Of a DNA stretch of 64,000 nt, positions 1 to 8,256 are shown in pieces (position 1 is the first letter of the stretch; every line of letters begins with the position of its first letter). The notes beneath the pieces are model-generated. The model was not told where the DNA came from and searched no databases. It was given only the letters and a program-made list of their open reading frames with translations. Position numbers and translations under genes: made by a program. Source of the DNA: Pseudomonadota bacterium (lineage in GTDB: Bacteria > Pseudomonadota > Gammaproteobacteria > Burkholderiales > Burkholderiaceae_F); the NCBI GenBank assembly GCA_023443095.1, contig JAEZVV010000069.1:1-64000 (forward strand). The letters run 5' to 3'.

Positions 1-272
1 GTCTCGCCCAGCCCCGGCGGCAGCGTCAGCTGCCGCGACCCGGCGACCAGGCTGGCCTGGCCGTTGGCCTGCAGCAGCAGACTCAGGCTGGCCTGGAACT
101 GGGTGAAGTTGCGCAGTTCGCGCAGCAGTTCGGGCCGCGCCGCCGAGGCTTCGAGCGCGGCCAGGATCCGCTCGGCCATCACGGTGTAGCGGCGCCCCTG
201 GGTCCCTTCACCCCGGCCTTCGGCCAGAGCGCTGGCCGCACTCACACCTGCGATGGCGGCCGGGTGATTCAT
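1..272 (-). CDS. partial flagellar-cluster protein, possibly FliK-like (N-terminus only)
   Basis: An ATG at 272 opens a frame that runs off the left edge with about 90 codons and no stop. It begins 4 bases after the fliT stop codon, so it is probably the next gene of the fliD-fliS-fliT operon. The visible part is Ala/Leu/Gln-rich and helical, with a Gln-rich segment (residues about 60-70) and no signal peptide or membrane segment. In related bacteria the gene after fliT is often a FliK-type hook-length control protein. The FliK signature is C-terminal and lies outside the window, so this assignment rests on position only. Confidence 0.45.
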   Translation of the reverse strand, partial: MNHPAAIAGVSAASALAEGRGEGTQGRRYTVMAERILAALEASAARPELLRELRNFTQFQASLSLLLQANGQASLVAGSRQLTLPPGLGE

Positions 273-276
273 GGTC

Positions 277-591
277 TCAGTTGCCGCGCCGGACCGAGAG
301 CCACTGTTCGATCCGCTGATGGGCGGGCTCGCAGCAGCGGCGAATCTCGGCGTCGTCCTCAAGCATGCTCTGCAACAGTTGCAGGCGGCGGCGGCGGTCG
401 TCTTGGGCGAGCGCCTGCGAGCGCGCCGCCAACTGAAGATCGGCGATCTGCTCGCGGCATTCGTGGATCAGCTGGTCGAAACGTCCCTGGTCGCCGGCGC
501 ATGCCGCGGCCCGCATGTCGCGGGAAATCGTGGCAACGGTTTCGTAACGCTCGATCAAGCGCGCCGCCGCGACTTTGCTGGCGACCACCAT
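277..591 (-). CDS. fliT: flagellar protein FliT (chaperone-like)
   Basis: A 104-residue, almost entirely helical, soluble protein. FliT proteins are small export chaperones for the filament cap FliD, and in enterics also bind FlhDC. The ATG at 591 is chosen because it lies 2 bases after the fliS stop; an in-frame ATG further upstream would overlap fliS by about 90 bases. Sequence conservation in FliT is poor, so the assignment relies mainly on size, helical character and position directly after fliS in the fliD-fliS order. It probably belongs to one transcript with fliD and fliS. Confidence 0.65.
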   Translation of the reverse strand: MVVASKVAAARLIERYETVATISRDMRAAACAGDQGRFDQLIHECREQIADLQLAARSQALAQDDRRRRLQLLQSMLEDDAEIRRCCEPAHQRIEQWLSVRRGN

Positions 592-593
592 GA

Positions 594-1043
594 TCAGGCG
601 GCCACGGCCACGCGGGCCGCGATCGAGGCGGAGTAAGGCGTCGGCGCTGCGGCCGCAGCCGGGCGGCCGATCTGCTGCCACGCCGACCGCAGTTCGCCGA
701 GCAGGCGTGCGACTTCGGCCAGGGCTTCGGCGTCGTTGCGCAGGTTGGCCTGCAGCAGCCGCATCACCATGTAGTCGTAGAGCTGGATCAGGCGCTCGGC
801 CAGCGCGCCGCCGGCGGCGCGATCGACGCCGGCCTTGAGGCCTTCATCGACAATGCGGGTGGCGCGCGCAATGGCAGCACACTTCTCGCTCACCCGTCCG
901 GCGGCCAGGTGGCCCTGGGCACCGTTTACGGCAGCGATCGCGCCGTCGTACAACATCGCCACCAGGGCGTGCGGATCGCTAGCAGCGACCCCGGTCTCAA
1001 CTGCAACGCGGGCGTAACCGCGGGCACCGTGGGCAAAGGACAT
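594..1043 (-). CDS. fliS: flagellin export chaperone FliS
   Basis: A 149-residue protein with the typical FliS opening: a short Tyr-containing N-terminus (HGARGYARV), then the helix DPHALVAMLYDGAI that corresponds to the conserved FliS motif (P-x-x-L-x-x-x-L-Y-D-G-x). FliS is a cytosolic chaperone that binds the C-terminus of flagellin and prevents premature polymerisation before type III export. A C-terminal Ala/Pro-rich tail of about 20 residues follows the helical bundle. It lies 85 bases after fliD and 2 bases before fliT, consistent with a fliD-fliS-fliT operon. Confidence 0.92.
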   Translation of the reverse strand: MSFAHGARGYARVAVETGVAASDPHALVAMLYDGAIAAVNGAQGHLAAGRVSEKCAAIARATRIVDEGLKAGVDRAAGGALAERLIQLYDYMVMRLLQANLRNDAEALAEVARLLGELRSAWQQIGRPAAAAAPTPYSASIAARVAVAA

Positions 1044-1128
1044 ACAACTTCTCCAGTTCGGTCGACACCAGGTGTCTCACCTCTTTATCGGAGAAAATCC
1101 GCCGGGGTTGAGTCGAGTGAAGCGTCGA

Positions 1129-2466
1129 TTAAGACCGGTTTCCGGGCAGTCCGGCGAGCGCATTGGCGAGCGCCACGCTGGTGTTCTGCATGGCCGAGAG
1201 CTGGACGTCGAGCGCGGTGTATTGCTTGGTCAGCCGCGCTTCGGTCTGGCTGAGCCGCTCGTTGAGAGCGTCGGCCTCTTTCGTATACGTGTCGTATTGC
1301 TTCTTGAGGCTCTTGCTGCGCAGGGTGATCAGGCCGTTGTCGCCGATCATGTTGTCGGTCACGGTCTTGAAGCGCAGCGCCATGCCGCGTTCGGCTTCGC
1401 TGTTGCTGTCGTTAGTGAAGAGTCGCGCCAGCGCGTCGGGCTTCTCGAGCGCCTTGGTGATTTTTTCGTCGTCGACCTTGAGCGTGCCGTCGGCCTGGAT
1501 CTCGACCCCGATCTGGCTCAGGCTCTGGAATTCGCCACCGCTCACGTTCATGCGCAGCGCAGTGCGCAGCTGGTCCTGCAGGCCGCGCACCAGGGCGTCG
1601 CCGTTGAGCAGGCCGGCGCGTTTGGTCTCGGCGTTGTACGACGCCAGGCTCTTGATCGTCGAGCTCATGTCGTTGTAGGCCTTGACGAAGGCGTTGATCG
1701 CGTCCTTCATCGCCCCGGTGTCGCGCGTGACGTCGATCTGCATCACATCGCTGCCGGCCTTCTTGAGGTCGAGCGTCAGTCCTTCGACCGCCCCGGTGAC
1801 CTTGTTGTTGGCCGAGGAAAGCTTGAGGTTGTTGACGGTGAACTCGGCGTCCTGGGCGGCGCGGGTGGTTTGCAGATCCCCCAGCAAGGCCTTGAGCCCG
1901 GAGTTGGCGTCAGCCGCCGGCGTCAGCTTGATTTCGTTCTTGGCCCCGGTTTCCTGCCCCATCAAGGTGAGCCTGACCCGGTCGCCGTCTGTCACCACGC
2001 TGGCGCTGACCCCGGCCTTGGCCCCGTTGATCGCGTCGCGCAGATCGGCCAAGGTCGCGCCTTCCTTAAGGACGATCTCGACCGGATCGCCGGCTCCGAC
2101 CTGGAGCGTGATCTTGCCGCCGCCGATCACGGTATCGGCCTTGTCGTAGGTGCCCCCGCTCGCCATCGCGTGCGAGGCCGCAAGTTTTTCCACGGTCACG
2201 GTGTAGCGTCCGGCCGCGGTCTTAGTGCTGTCGGTTACCGCCGCCGCCAAGCCCTCGCCGGTGACGGCGGCCTTGGCGCCGGCCCAGGTCTCGGACTTGG
2301 CCAGTTTTTCCACCGCGGTCTGCAGGTTGCTCACCCCGCCCTGGAGCTTGGCAAACGCGTCGATCTTGCTCTGCGCGGTTTTCTGCTTGGCCGCCAGGAC
2401 ATTGAGCGGGCGCGATTCCACCACCATCAGCTGGGCCACCATGCTCGTGACGTCGATCGCGCTCAT
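1129..2466 (-). CDS. fliD: flagellar filament capping protein FliD
   Basis: A 445-residue protein with the FliD N-terminal motif in shortened form (DVTSMVAQLMVVES), a variable centre, and a C-terminal coiled coil (residues about 395-430) ending in SVALANALAGLPG. FliD forms the cap at the tip of the growing filament. The start is fixed: a well-spaced AGGAG lies upstream of the ATG at 2466 and an in-frame stop lies eight codons further up. The usual glycine-rich lead-in (about 10-15 residues, IGSGLD-like) is therefore truly short here. It follows flaG, with a small GC-rich hairpin between them (2516-2535). Confidence 0.95.
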   Translation of the reverse strand: MSAIDVTSMVAQLMVVESRPLNVLAAKQKTAQSKIDAFAKLQGGVSNLQTAVEKLAKSETWAGAKAAVTGEGLAAAVTDSTKTAAGRYTVTVEKLAASHAMASGGTYDKADTVIGGGKITLQVGAGDPVEIVLKEGATLADLRDAINGAKAGVSASVVTDGDRVRLTLMGQETGAKNEIKLTPAADANSGLKALLGDLQTTRAAQDAEFTVNNLKLSSANNKVTGAVEGLTLDLKKAGSDVMQIDVTRDTGAMKDAINAFVKAYNDMSSTIKSLASYNAETKRAGLLNGDALVRGLQDQLRTALRMNVSGGEFQSLSQIGVEIQADGTLKVDDEKITKALEKPDALARLFTNDSNSEAERGMALRFKTVTDNMIGDNGLITLRSKSLKKQYDTYTKEADALNERLSQTEARLTKQYTALDVQLSAMQNTSVALANALAGLPGNRS

Positions 2467-2515
2467 TTCTTGCTCCTGCCGGTGCGTTCAAGCCGCCGCA
2501 CCGAATGTCGTGTTC

Positions 2516-2535
2516 CCGCTCGCGGGCGCGAGCGG
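2516..2535 (-). repeat. inverted repeat between flaG and fliD
   Basis: The perfect 8-base inverted repeat CCGCTCGC/GCGAGCGG with a 4-base loop lies between the flaG stop and the fliD start. It has no T-tract, so it is more likely an RNA-stabilising or attenuating stem-loop than a full terminator. Confidence 0.4.
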
Positions 2536-2542
2536 CCTGGCT

Positions 2543-2899
2543 TCAGGCATGCGCCTTGATCAGCGCGCCGGCCGATTGGCCCGCAGCCAGGGCGCGGGCG
2601 ACGACCAGCATTTCTTCCGACGGCACCTGGCGCACCAGTTCGCCAGTTCTCGAGTCCACCAGCCTAAAGATGGCGCGGCCGAGTTCATCGTCGAATTCGA
2701 TGGCCAATTCCACGCCTTTTTCCCGCAAGCCCTGGTTGGCCTGCTCGGCCGCGGCCAGGAGCTGCTCGTGCTCGACCGCCGGCGCCGCCGATTCCGGCAG
2801 CGCCGCCCTCGCGACGCCAGCGCGGTCGGCCGCACCGGGCGCGCGCAGATCGCCACTGGTGGCGACGGCGGGCAGGACGGACAGGGACGGAACTGACAT
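2543..2899 (-). CDS. flaG: flagellar protein FlaG
   Basis: A 118-residue protein. The C-terminal half carries the FlaG family core: a helix (residues 45-60) followed by LAIEFDDELGRAIFRLVDSR, and then a segment with RQVPSEEML. The N-terminal 40 residues are low-complexity. FlaG proteins sit between flagellin and FliD genes in polar flagellates and influence filament length; the exact mechanism is not settled. A near-perfect sigma-28 promoter lies about 50 bases upstream, so flaG-fliD-fliS-fliT is probably a late (class III) transcript separate from fliC. Confidence 0.9.
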   Translation of the reverse strand: MSVPSLSVLPAVATSGDLRAPGAADRAGVARAALPESAAPAVEHEQLLAAAEQANQGLREKGVELAIEFDDELGRAIFRLVDSRTGELVRQVPSEEMLVVARALAAGQSAGALIKAHA

Positions 2900-2947
2900 G
2901 GCGGTGTTTTCGGGCGTGGGAAGACCAAGCAGCTGGCCTCGCCAGAG

Positions 2948-2974
2948 GTTTCGGCCATCGTCCGCGAAACTTTA
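2948..2974 (-). promoter_or_regulatory. sigma-28 (FliA) promoter of flaG-fliD
   Basis: Read on the minus strand: TAAAGTTT (2967-2974), 11 bases, GCCGAAAC (2948-2955). The sigma-28 consensus is TAAAGTTT-N11-GCCGATAA, so the -35 is exact, the spacing is exact and the -10 differs at two positions. It is followed by flaG at 2899. Confidence 0.85.
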
Positions 2975-3004
2975 GGGCCTCATCCCCCAACCCCGGCAGG
3001 CCAA

Positions 3005-3028
3005 TAAAAAGGGCGCCCGAAGGCGCCC
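3005..3028 (-). terminator. rho-independent terminator of fliC
   Basis: Stem GGGCGCC (3011-3017), loop CGAA, stem GGCGCCC (3022-3028). Read on the minus strand the hairpin is followed by a run of T (3006-3010). It lies 21 bases beyond the fliC stop codon. Confidence 0.9.
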
Positions 3029-3049
3029 TCGATGTTGACCGCGCAGCGA

Positions 3050-4426
3050 TTAACGCAGCAGCGACAGCACGTTCTGCGGCAGCTGGTTGGCTTGCGCCAG
3101 CATCGCCGTGCCGGCCTGCTGCAGGATCTGGGCACGGGTCAGGTTGGCGGTTTCAGCGGCGAAGTCGGTGTCCATGATGCGCGACTTCGAAGCGGTCAGG
3201 TTCTCGCCGTTGGTTTGCAGGGTCGAGACCACCGATTCAAAGCGGTTCTGGATCGCGCCCAGGTCGGCGCGGCTGCCGTTGACGTTCGACAGGGCGGCGT
3301 CGATCGAACGGATCGCCTTGGCGGCGCCGTCGGCGCTGCTGATGTCGAGGTCCTTCAGGAACTGGCCCTGGGCGCTGACCGTGGCCGTGGCCAGGGTCAC
3401 GCCGCCCGCGATGGCGACCTTGTCGACGCCTTCGGCGGTGGCGAAGTCGATGTCGACGGTACCGGTTGCGGTTGCTGCAGTGAAGCCGGCGTTGGCGTCG
3501 GTCTTGATCGCGCCGCCGTCGGCGCGGGTCAGGACCACCTTGTCGGTGTCGAGCGTGGCGACGATGCCCTGCGCCTTCATCTGGGCATTGTTGTTGATCG
3601 CGTCGACCGCGTTCTGGGCGGTGGTGGCGGCGGCAGCGCTGCCGTCGAACGAGACGTCGACGTCGTTGATCTTCACCGTCTGCGGCGTGCCCGCGGCGCC
3701 GGCCGTCACGGCGGCACCGGTCACGACCGTGGCGTTGGCGGTGGCGGTCAGGCCGCTGACGCCGCTCTTGTTGATCGCGGCGGCCAGTTCCTTGGCGTCC
3801 TTGCCTTGGCCGAGGTTGATCGTGGAGGTGTTGCCGGCCGTGTCGGTCAGGGTCAGCGTGGTCGCCGTGTCGGCCGTCACGGCCAGGTCAGCACCGGTGA
3901 CGCCGTTGTACTTGCCCATCGAGTCGGTGCTCGCGTTCATGATCGAGTCGACCGAAATGGTCTGGCCCGCGTTGGCGCCGACCTGGAACTTCTGCGCGCT
4001 GAAGCTGCCGTCGAGCAGCTTGGTGCCGTTGAACTCGGTGTTGGTGGCGACGCGCTCGATCTCCTGGACCAGCTGCGTCACTTCCTTTTGCAGGGCGGCG
4101 CGGTCGCCGGCGCTGTTGGTGGCGTTGGCCGACTGCACCGACAGTTCGCGGATGCGCTGCAGGTTGTTGCCGATCGACGAAAGCGCGCCTTCGGCGGTCT
4201 GCGCCAGCGAGATGCCGTCCTGAGCGTTGCGGGCAGCGACGTTCATGCCGCGGATCTGGGCGTTCATGCGCTCCGAGATCGCGAGGCCGGCGGCGTCGTC
4301 CTTGGCGCTGTTGATGCGCAGGCCCGACGAGAGGCGCTGGATGGCGGTGTTCTGCGCGGCCTGAGAGGTATTGAGGTTGCGCTGAGCGGTCAGCGACGGG
4401 ACGTTCGAATTGATGACTTGGGCCAT
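3050..4426 (-). CDS. fliC: flagellin
   Basis: A 458-residue flagellin. The conserved N-terminal D0/D1 region (MAQVINSNVPSLTAQRNL onward, to about residue 140) and the C-terminal D1/D0 region (from about residue 370, ending ANQLPQNVLSLLR) flank a Thr/Ala/Val-rich variable region of about 220 residues, which forms the surface-exposed part of the filament. It is a single gene with its own sigma-28-type promoter and a terminator directly after it, as expected for a very highly expressed monocistronic message. FliS, encoded just downstream in the cluster, would chaperone its C-terminus. Confidence 0.98.
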   Translation of the reverse strand: MAQVINSNVPSLTAQRNLNTSQAAQNTAIQRLSSGLRINSAKDDAAGLAISERMNAQIRGMNVAARNAQDGISLAQTAEGALSSIGNNLQRIRELSVQSANATNSAGDRAALQKEVTQLVQEIERVATNTEFNGTKLLDGSFSAQKFQVGANAGQTISVDSIMNASTDSMGKYNGVTGADLAVTADTATTLTLTDTAGNTSTINLGQGKDAKELAAAINKSGVSGLTATANATVVTGAAVTAGAAGTPQTVKINDVDVSFDGSAAAATTAQNAVDAINNNAQMKAQGIVATLDTDKVVLTRADGGAIKTDANAGFTAATATGTVDIDFATAEGVDKVAIAGGVTLATATVSAQGQFLKDLDISSADGAAKAIRSIDAALSNVNGSRADLGAIQNRFESVVSTLQTNGENLTASKSRIMDTDFAAETANLTRAQILQQAGTAMLAQANQLPQNVLSLLR

Positions 4427-4923
4427 GGTGTGCTCCGTTCCTGATTTGCCAAGAGAGCAGCCGCGTTTGCAGGACTGTCTCCACCGGCCGGGGATTTCCG
4501 GCGTCCGGCGCGGTTTGGTCGGCGCCTTGCATGCAGTATCGGAACCGGGGCGGCGGAACTTTAGGGTTGCAGCAGCGGCGCGCTCTGGACGCCTGGACCC
4601 GCCGCGAGCATGGCCGCCCCATGCGGCCGAGACACGGGTCTATGGCCCCCAGGCCGCAACCTAGAGAAAACCCAGCTGCCGAAATCCTTTGCTTCAGGTC
4701 AGAAGCGGGCCAGAATCCGGGCTCCGCCGACTCGGCATCAACCCGCCAACAGCCTTGCCAATTCGGCCGCAAACCCTCTACCCGCCTGGCTTTACGCGAT
4801 TTTCAGCCACTTTATCCGCCCCCACCACCGGTTCGGCCAAAGCTTCAGAATGCCAGTTTTTCCCAGGCCAATTCAAAGCAACACCTGCCAGTCGAGGCCT
4901 GCAGTGACTTTCTGGAGACACCC
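4427..4923. other. fliC / flhD divergent intergenic region
   Basis: About 500 bases separate the divergent fliC and flhD starts. The left part contains the fliC sigma-28-type promoter. The right part (about 4660-4920) is less GC-rich than the coding DNA and must contain the flhDC promoter and its control sites, but I could not pick a convincing -35/-10 pair. No gene is supported here. Confidence 0.7.
4536..4563 (-). promoter_or_regulatory. sigma-28 (FliA) type promoter of fliC
   Basis: On the minus strand: TAAAGTTC (4556-4563), 12 bases, TCCGATAC (4536-4543). This resembles the sigma-28 consensus TAAAGTTT-N11-GCCGATAA, with one extra base of spacing. The leader to the fliC ATG would be about 100 bases. 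Confidence 0.75.
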
Positions 4924-5262
4924 TTGAGCACGATCAACGAGCAACTGCTGAACGAGATTCGCGAAGTCAATCTCGCCTATCTGGTTCTGGCCCAGCACAT
5001 GATCCGTGCCGACCGCGCCCAGGCGCTCTACCGGCTCGGCGTCAATCAGGAAGTGGCCGAAGTGATCGTCAAGCTGTCGCCCGCGCAGCTGATGAAAATC
5101 GCCTCGACCAACCAGCTGATCTCGCGTTTCCGCTTTGACGACGACGTGGTGTGGGACCTGCTCACCAGCCACGGCAGCGTCAGCAGTACCCCGCTGGGAG
5201 CGGCGGTCTCCGGCCTGCACGCCAACATCGTCATGGCAGGCCAGATCAACAAGGGGGAGTGA
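4924..5262 (+). CDS. flhD: flagellar master regulator subunit FlhD (TTG start)
   Basis: A 112-residue protein starting at TTG 4924 (read as Met, then STINEQLLNEIREVNLAYL), with GGAG seven bases upstream. No ATG is available in frame near this position, and the FlhD family begins exactly here. FlhD and FlhC form a hetero-hexamer that activates class II flagellar promoters with sigma-70. The gene is followed after 3 bases by flhC. The weak start codon may limit the amount of the master regulator. Confidence 0.93.
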   Translation: MSTINEQLLNEIREVNLAYLVLAQHMIRADRAQALYRLGVNQEVAEVIVKLSPAQLMKIASTNQLISRFRFDDDVVWDLLTSHGSVSSTPLGAAVSGLHANIVMAGQINKGE

Positions 5263-5265
5263 GTC

Positions 5266-5820
5266 GTGGCGCGGATCAAGAGCATCGTCAGCGAAGGCCA
5301 GCAGATCCAGCGCGCGATTGCCCTGATCCAGCTGGGCGCGCGCCTGCAGGTGCTCGAAAGCGAGACCGAACTTTCTTACGAGCGCCTGCTGCGCCTGTAC
5401 AAGGAGGTCAAGGGCGAGTCGCCTTCGCGCGGGATGCTGCCGTTTTCGACCGACTGGTTCATGACCTGGCAGCCGAACGTTCATTCCTCGCTCTTCCTCA
5501 ACATCTACGAGTACCTGATCAAGAGCAGCGAACTCGACGAGATCGACGCCATCATCAAGGCCTACCAGCTCTACCTGGAGCAGGTCCACGCCCAGGGCCT
5601 GGCGCCCCTGCTGAGCGTGACCCGCGCCTGGCGTCTGGTGAAGTTCGTCGATGCCTCGATGTTGCAGCTCACGACCTGTTCGCGCTGCGGCGGCAAGTTC
5701 GTCGGCCACACCTTCGAACTCGACCACGACTACGTGTGCGGCCTGTGCAACCCGCCCGCCCGCGCCGGCAAAGGCCGGGGCAAGTTGCGGCCGGACCTGG
5801 AAGCGCTCGCCGAACGCTGA
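5266..5820 (+). CDS. flhC: flagellar master regulator subunit FlhC (GTG start)
   Basis: A 184-residue protein starting at GTG 5266, 3 bases after flhD. It shows the FlhC opening (IKSIVSEGQQIQRAIALIQLG) and, near residues 139-163, the two Cys pairs CSRC and CGLC that bind the structural zinc. FlhC provides most of the DNA contacts of the FlhD4C2 activator. The short Lys/Arg-rich tail after the zinc site is usual. Co-translation with flhD is likely given the spacing. Confidence 0.96.
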   Translation: MARIKSIVSEGQQIQRAIALIQLGARLQVLESETELSYERLLRLYKEVKGESPSRGMLPFSTDWFMTWQPNVHSSLFLNIYEYLIKSSELDEIDAIIKAYQLYLEQVHAQGLAPLLSVTRAWRLVKFVDASMLQLTTCSRCGGKFVGHTFELDHDYVCGLCNPPARAGKGRGKLRPDLEALAER

Positions 5821-5892
5821 GCGCGCAAGCTGCCGTCCACACCCCGGTCCGGCCCAGCGGTCGGACCGGCGGCGTCCCCACGAATCCCCGGG

Positions 5893-5919
5893 TCAAGTTC
5901 GCGGCCTCGCTGCCGTAAT
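5893..5919 (+). promoter_or_regulatory. candidate sigma-28 promoter of motAB-cheYZ
   Basis: TCAAGTTC (5893-5900), exactly 11 bases, GCCGTAAT (5912-5919). The first half has two mismatches to TAAAGTTT and the second keeps GCCG and one A. It lies about 60 bases before motA, where a class III promoter is expected. Confidence 0.6.
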
Positions 5920-5979
5920 TCCTAAGGTATGTCCGCGGGCGCCCGCCTGCCCGCTCACTCAGGCCTCAGAGATGCAAGC

Positions 5980-6834
5980 ATGTTCGTGATCGTCGGATAC
6001 GTCGTAGTGCTGGCCGCCGTGCTCGGCGGGTACGCGCTCGCCGGCGGTTCCTTCCATGTGATCTGGCAGCCGCTCGAGCTTCTGACCATCGGCGGCGCAG
6101 CCGCCGGCGCCTTCATGGTCGGCAATTCGCGCAAGACCATCAGCGCCACCATGAAGGCGCTGCCGACCCTGCTGCAGAGCTCCAAGTACACCAAGGCGCG
6201 TTCGCTCGCGCTGATGGCACTGCTCTACGACGTGCTCTCGAAGATCCGCAAGGAAGGCATGATGGCGATCGAGGCCGACGTCGATGCCCCCGAGGAAAGC
6301 GCGCTGTTCCAGAAGCACCCCGAGATCGCGAACGACCATCACCTGCTGGTCTTCATCACCGACTACCTGCGCATGCTGGTGTCGGGAAACATGAACGCGC
6401 ACGAGATCGAGAGCCTGATGGACCAGGAGATCGAGACTCACCATCAGGAGGCGATGGCGCCGGCGATGGCGATCCAGAAGCTGGGCGACGCTCTGCCCGC
6501 CTTCGGCATCGTGGCGGCGGTGATGGGCGTGATCAAGACCATGGCCAACGTCGGCAAGCCGCCGGCGATCCTGGGCGAGATGATCGCCGCGGCACTGGTC
6601 GGCACCTTTCTCGGCATCCTGCTCGCTTACGGCTTCGTCGGCCCGCTCGCGCAACTGCTAGAGCAGAAGGTCGAGGAGACCTCGAAGGAACTCAGCTGCG
6701 TCAAGGCGACCCTGCTCGCCAGCCTGCAGGGCTACGCCCCGGCGGTGGCGGTCGAGTTCGGCCGCAAGGTCCTGTATTCGACCGAGCGCCCGTCCTTCAT
6801 CGAGCTCGAACAACACGTCAAGCAGAAACGCTGA
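5980..6834 (+). CDS. motA: flagellar motor stator protein MotA
   Basis: A 284-residue membrane protein with four hydrophobic segments (about residues 1-20, 30-50, 170-190 and 200-220). The large cytosolic loop between segments 2 and 3 carries the charged residues that contact FliG. The ATG at 5980 opens directly on the first membrane helix (MFVIVGYVV), as in other MotA proteins of this class; an upstream ATG would add an atypical 17-residue leader. MotA with MotB forms the proton channel of the stator. motB follows after 9 bases. Confidence 0.97.
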   Translation: MFVIVGYVVVLAAVLGGYALAGGSFHVIWQPLELLTIGGAAAGAFMVGNSRKTISATMKALPTLLQSSKYTKARSLALMALLYDVLSKIRKEGMMAIEADVDAPEESALFQKHPEIANDHHLLVFITDYLRMLVSGNMNAHEIESLMDQEIETHHQEAMAPAMAIQKLGDALPAFGIVAAVMGVIKTMANVGKPPAILGEMIAAALVGTFLGILLAYGFVGPLAQLLEQKVEETSKELSCVKATLLASLQGYAPAVAVEFGRKVLYSTERPSFIELEQHVKQKR

Positions 6835-6843
6835 GTCAGTTCC

Positions 6844-7782
6844 ATGGCGATCGACAAGAACAAGACCCCGGTCATCATCAAGCGGGTCAAGAAACGCTCC
6901 CACGGCGGCGGCCACGGCGGCGGCATGTGGAAGATCGCCTACGCCGACTTCGTGACGGCGATGATGGCCTTCTTCCTTCTGATGTGGCTGCTGGGTTCGA
7001 CCACCAAGGGCGACCTGCAGGGTATCGCCGACTACTTCCAGTCGCCGCTCCAGGTGGCGATGGCGGGCGGCCTGGGCGCGGGCGACGCCAACTCGGTGAT
7101 CCAGGGCGGCGGACCGTCCTTGACGATGAGCGTCGGCCAGGTCCGCAACGGCGACACCGAGCCGCGCCGCCGCACTCCCGAGCAACTGCGCGCCGACCTC
7201 GCCAAGATGGACATGGAGCGGATGAAGGCGCTCAAGCTCAAGGTGGATTCGGCGATCCTCGCCAACCCCCGGCTGGCCGAGTTCCGCAACCAGGTGCGGG
7301 TCGAGATCACCCCCGACGGCTTGCGGATCCAGATCATCGATGACTTCAACCGGCCGATGTTCGACCTCGGCTCGGCCCAGGTGAAGCCCTATATGCGCGA
7401 GATCCTGCGCGAGATCGGCCAGGTGCTCAACCAGGTCGACAGCAAGATCGCCCTGTCGGGCCACACCGACTCGGCGGTCTACGTCGGCGGCGAACGCGGC
7501 TATTCGAACTGGGAGCTGTCGTCGGACCGGGCCAACGCCTCGCGCCGCGAGCTGGTCGCCGGCGGCATGGACACCGGCCGGATCGTGCGCGTGGTCGGCC
7601 TGTCCGATTCGTCCCTGATGCTCAAGGACGATCCGCGCAGCCCGCTCAACCGTCGCATCGCCATCATCGTGCTCAACCGGCTCGCCGAGGAACGCATGAA
7701 CAGTTACGACAGCCAGGTCGAGACCGGTTCGCCGGCCGAGCTCGGCACCTCGATCGAACAGAACCGCGCGGCCGCGCCTTGA
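6844..7782 (+). CDS. motB: flagellar motor stator protein MotB
   Basis: A 312-residue protein with a short basic, His/Gly-rich cytosolic N-terminus and one membrane helix (residues about 30-54). The helix starts with the motif YADFVTAMMAFFLLMWLL, whose Asp35 corresponds to the proton-carrying Asp of MotB. A periplasmic linker and a C-terminal OmpA-like peptidoglycan-binding domain (LSGHTDSAVY, about residues 200-285) follow. It anchors the stator to the cell wall. It is co-transcribed with motA and probably with cheY-cheZ. Confidence 0.97.
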   Translation: MAIDKNKTPVIIKRVKKRSHGGGHGGGMWKIAYADFVTAMMAFFLLMWLLGSTTKGDLQGIADYFQSPLQVAMAGGLGAGDANSVIQGGGPSLTMSVGQVRNGDTEPRRRTPEQLRADLAKMDMERMKALKLKVDSAILANPRLAEFRNQVRVEITPDGLRIQIIDDFNRPMFDLGSAQVKPYMREILREIGQVLNQVDSKIALSGHTDSAVYVGGERGYSNWELSSDRANASRRELVAGGMDTGRIVRVVGLSDSSLMLKDDPRSPLNRRIAIIVLNRLAEERMNSYDSQVETGSPAELGTSIEQNRAAAP

Positions 7783-7852
7783 GCGGCGCCCCCCAACCCC
7801 TACTTTTTCCAGCGCGCCTACAGACGCGCCCAGCGACACCGCAGGAGACTTC

Positions 7853-8251
7853 ATGAGCAACCCCGCCGACTTGCGTTTTCTGATCGTCGACGACTTCTCC
7901 ACGATGCGCCGCATCGTCCGCAACCTCTTGAAGGAAATCGGCTTCTCCAATGCCGACGAGGCCGAAGACGGCGTGGTCGCGCTCAATATGCTGCGCGCCA
8001 GCCACTTCGATTTCGTCGTCTCGGACATCAATATGCCGAACATGAACGGCTTCGAACTGCTCGACGCGGTCCGTGCCGACCCCGCACTCAAGACCCTGCC
8101 GGTGCTCATGGTCACGGCCGAAGCCAAGAAGGAAGACATCGTTCGCGCCGCGCAGTCGGGCGCCAGCGGCTACATCGTCAAGCCTTTCACCAAGGCCACG
8201 CTCGAAGAAAAAGTGCAGAAGATTCTTCAAAAGATGGCGGGCGCAGCCTGA
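7853..8251 (+). CDS. cheY: chemotaxis response regulator CheY
   Basis: A 132-residue single receiver domain. The acidic pair (Asp13-Asp14), the phospho-acceptor Asp58 (VSDINMPNMNGFELL), the Thr of VTAEAKKED and the Lys of YIVKPF are all present. Phosphorylated CheY binds FliM and switches rotation. An AGGAGA ribosome site precedes the ATG. cheZ follows after 5 bases. No flagellar cheA, cheW, cheR or cheB lies in the window; these must be elsewhere. Confidence 0.96.
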   Translation: MSNPADLRFLIVDDFSTMRRIVRNLLKEIGFSNADEAEDGVVALNMLRASHFDFVVSDINMPNMNGFELLDAVRADPALKTLPVLMVTAEAKKEDIVRAAQSGASGYIVKPFTKATLEEKVQKILQKMAGAA

Positions 8252-8256
8252 ACGGA

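Noticed and set aside
1072..2559. Long plus-strand open frame (495 codons) opposite fliD
   Set aside because: It is the mirror of the GC-rich fliD frame; no ribosome site or motif, and fliD is certain.
3032..4444. Plus-strand frame of 470 codons opposite fliC
   Set aside because: Composition is His/Val/Gly/Arg-rich as in antisense shadows; flagellin on the other strand is certain.
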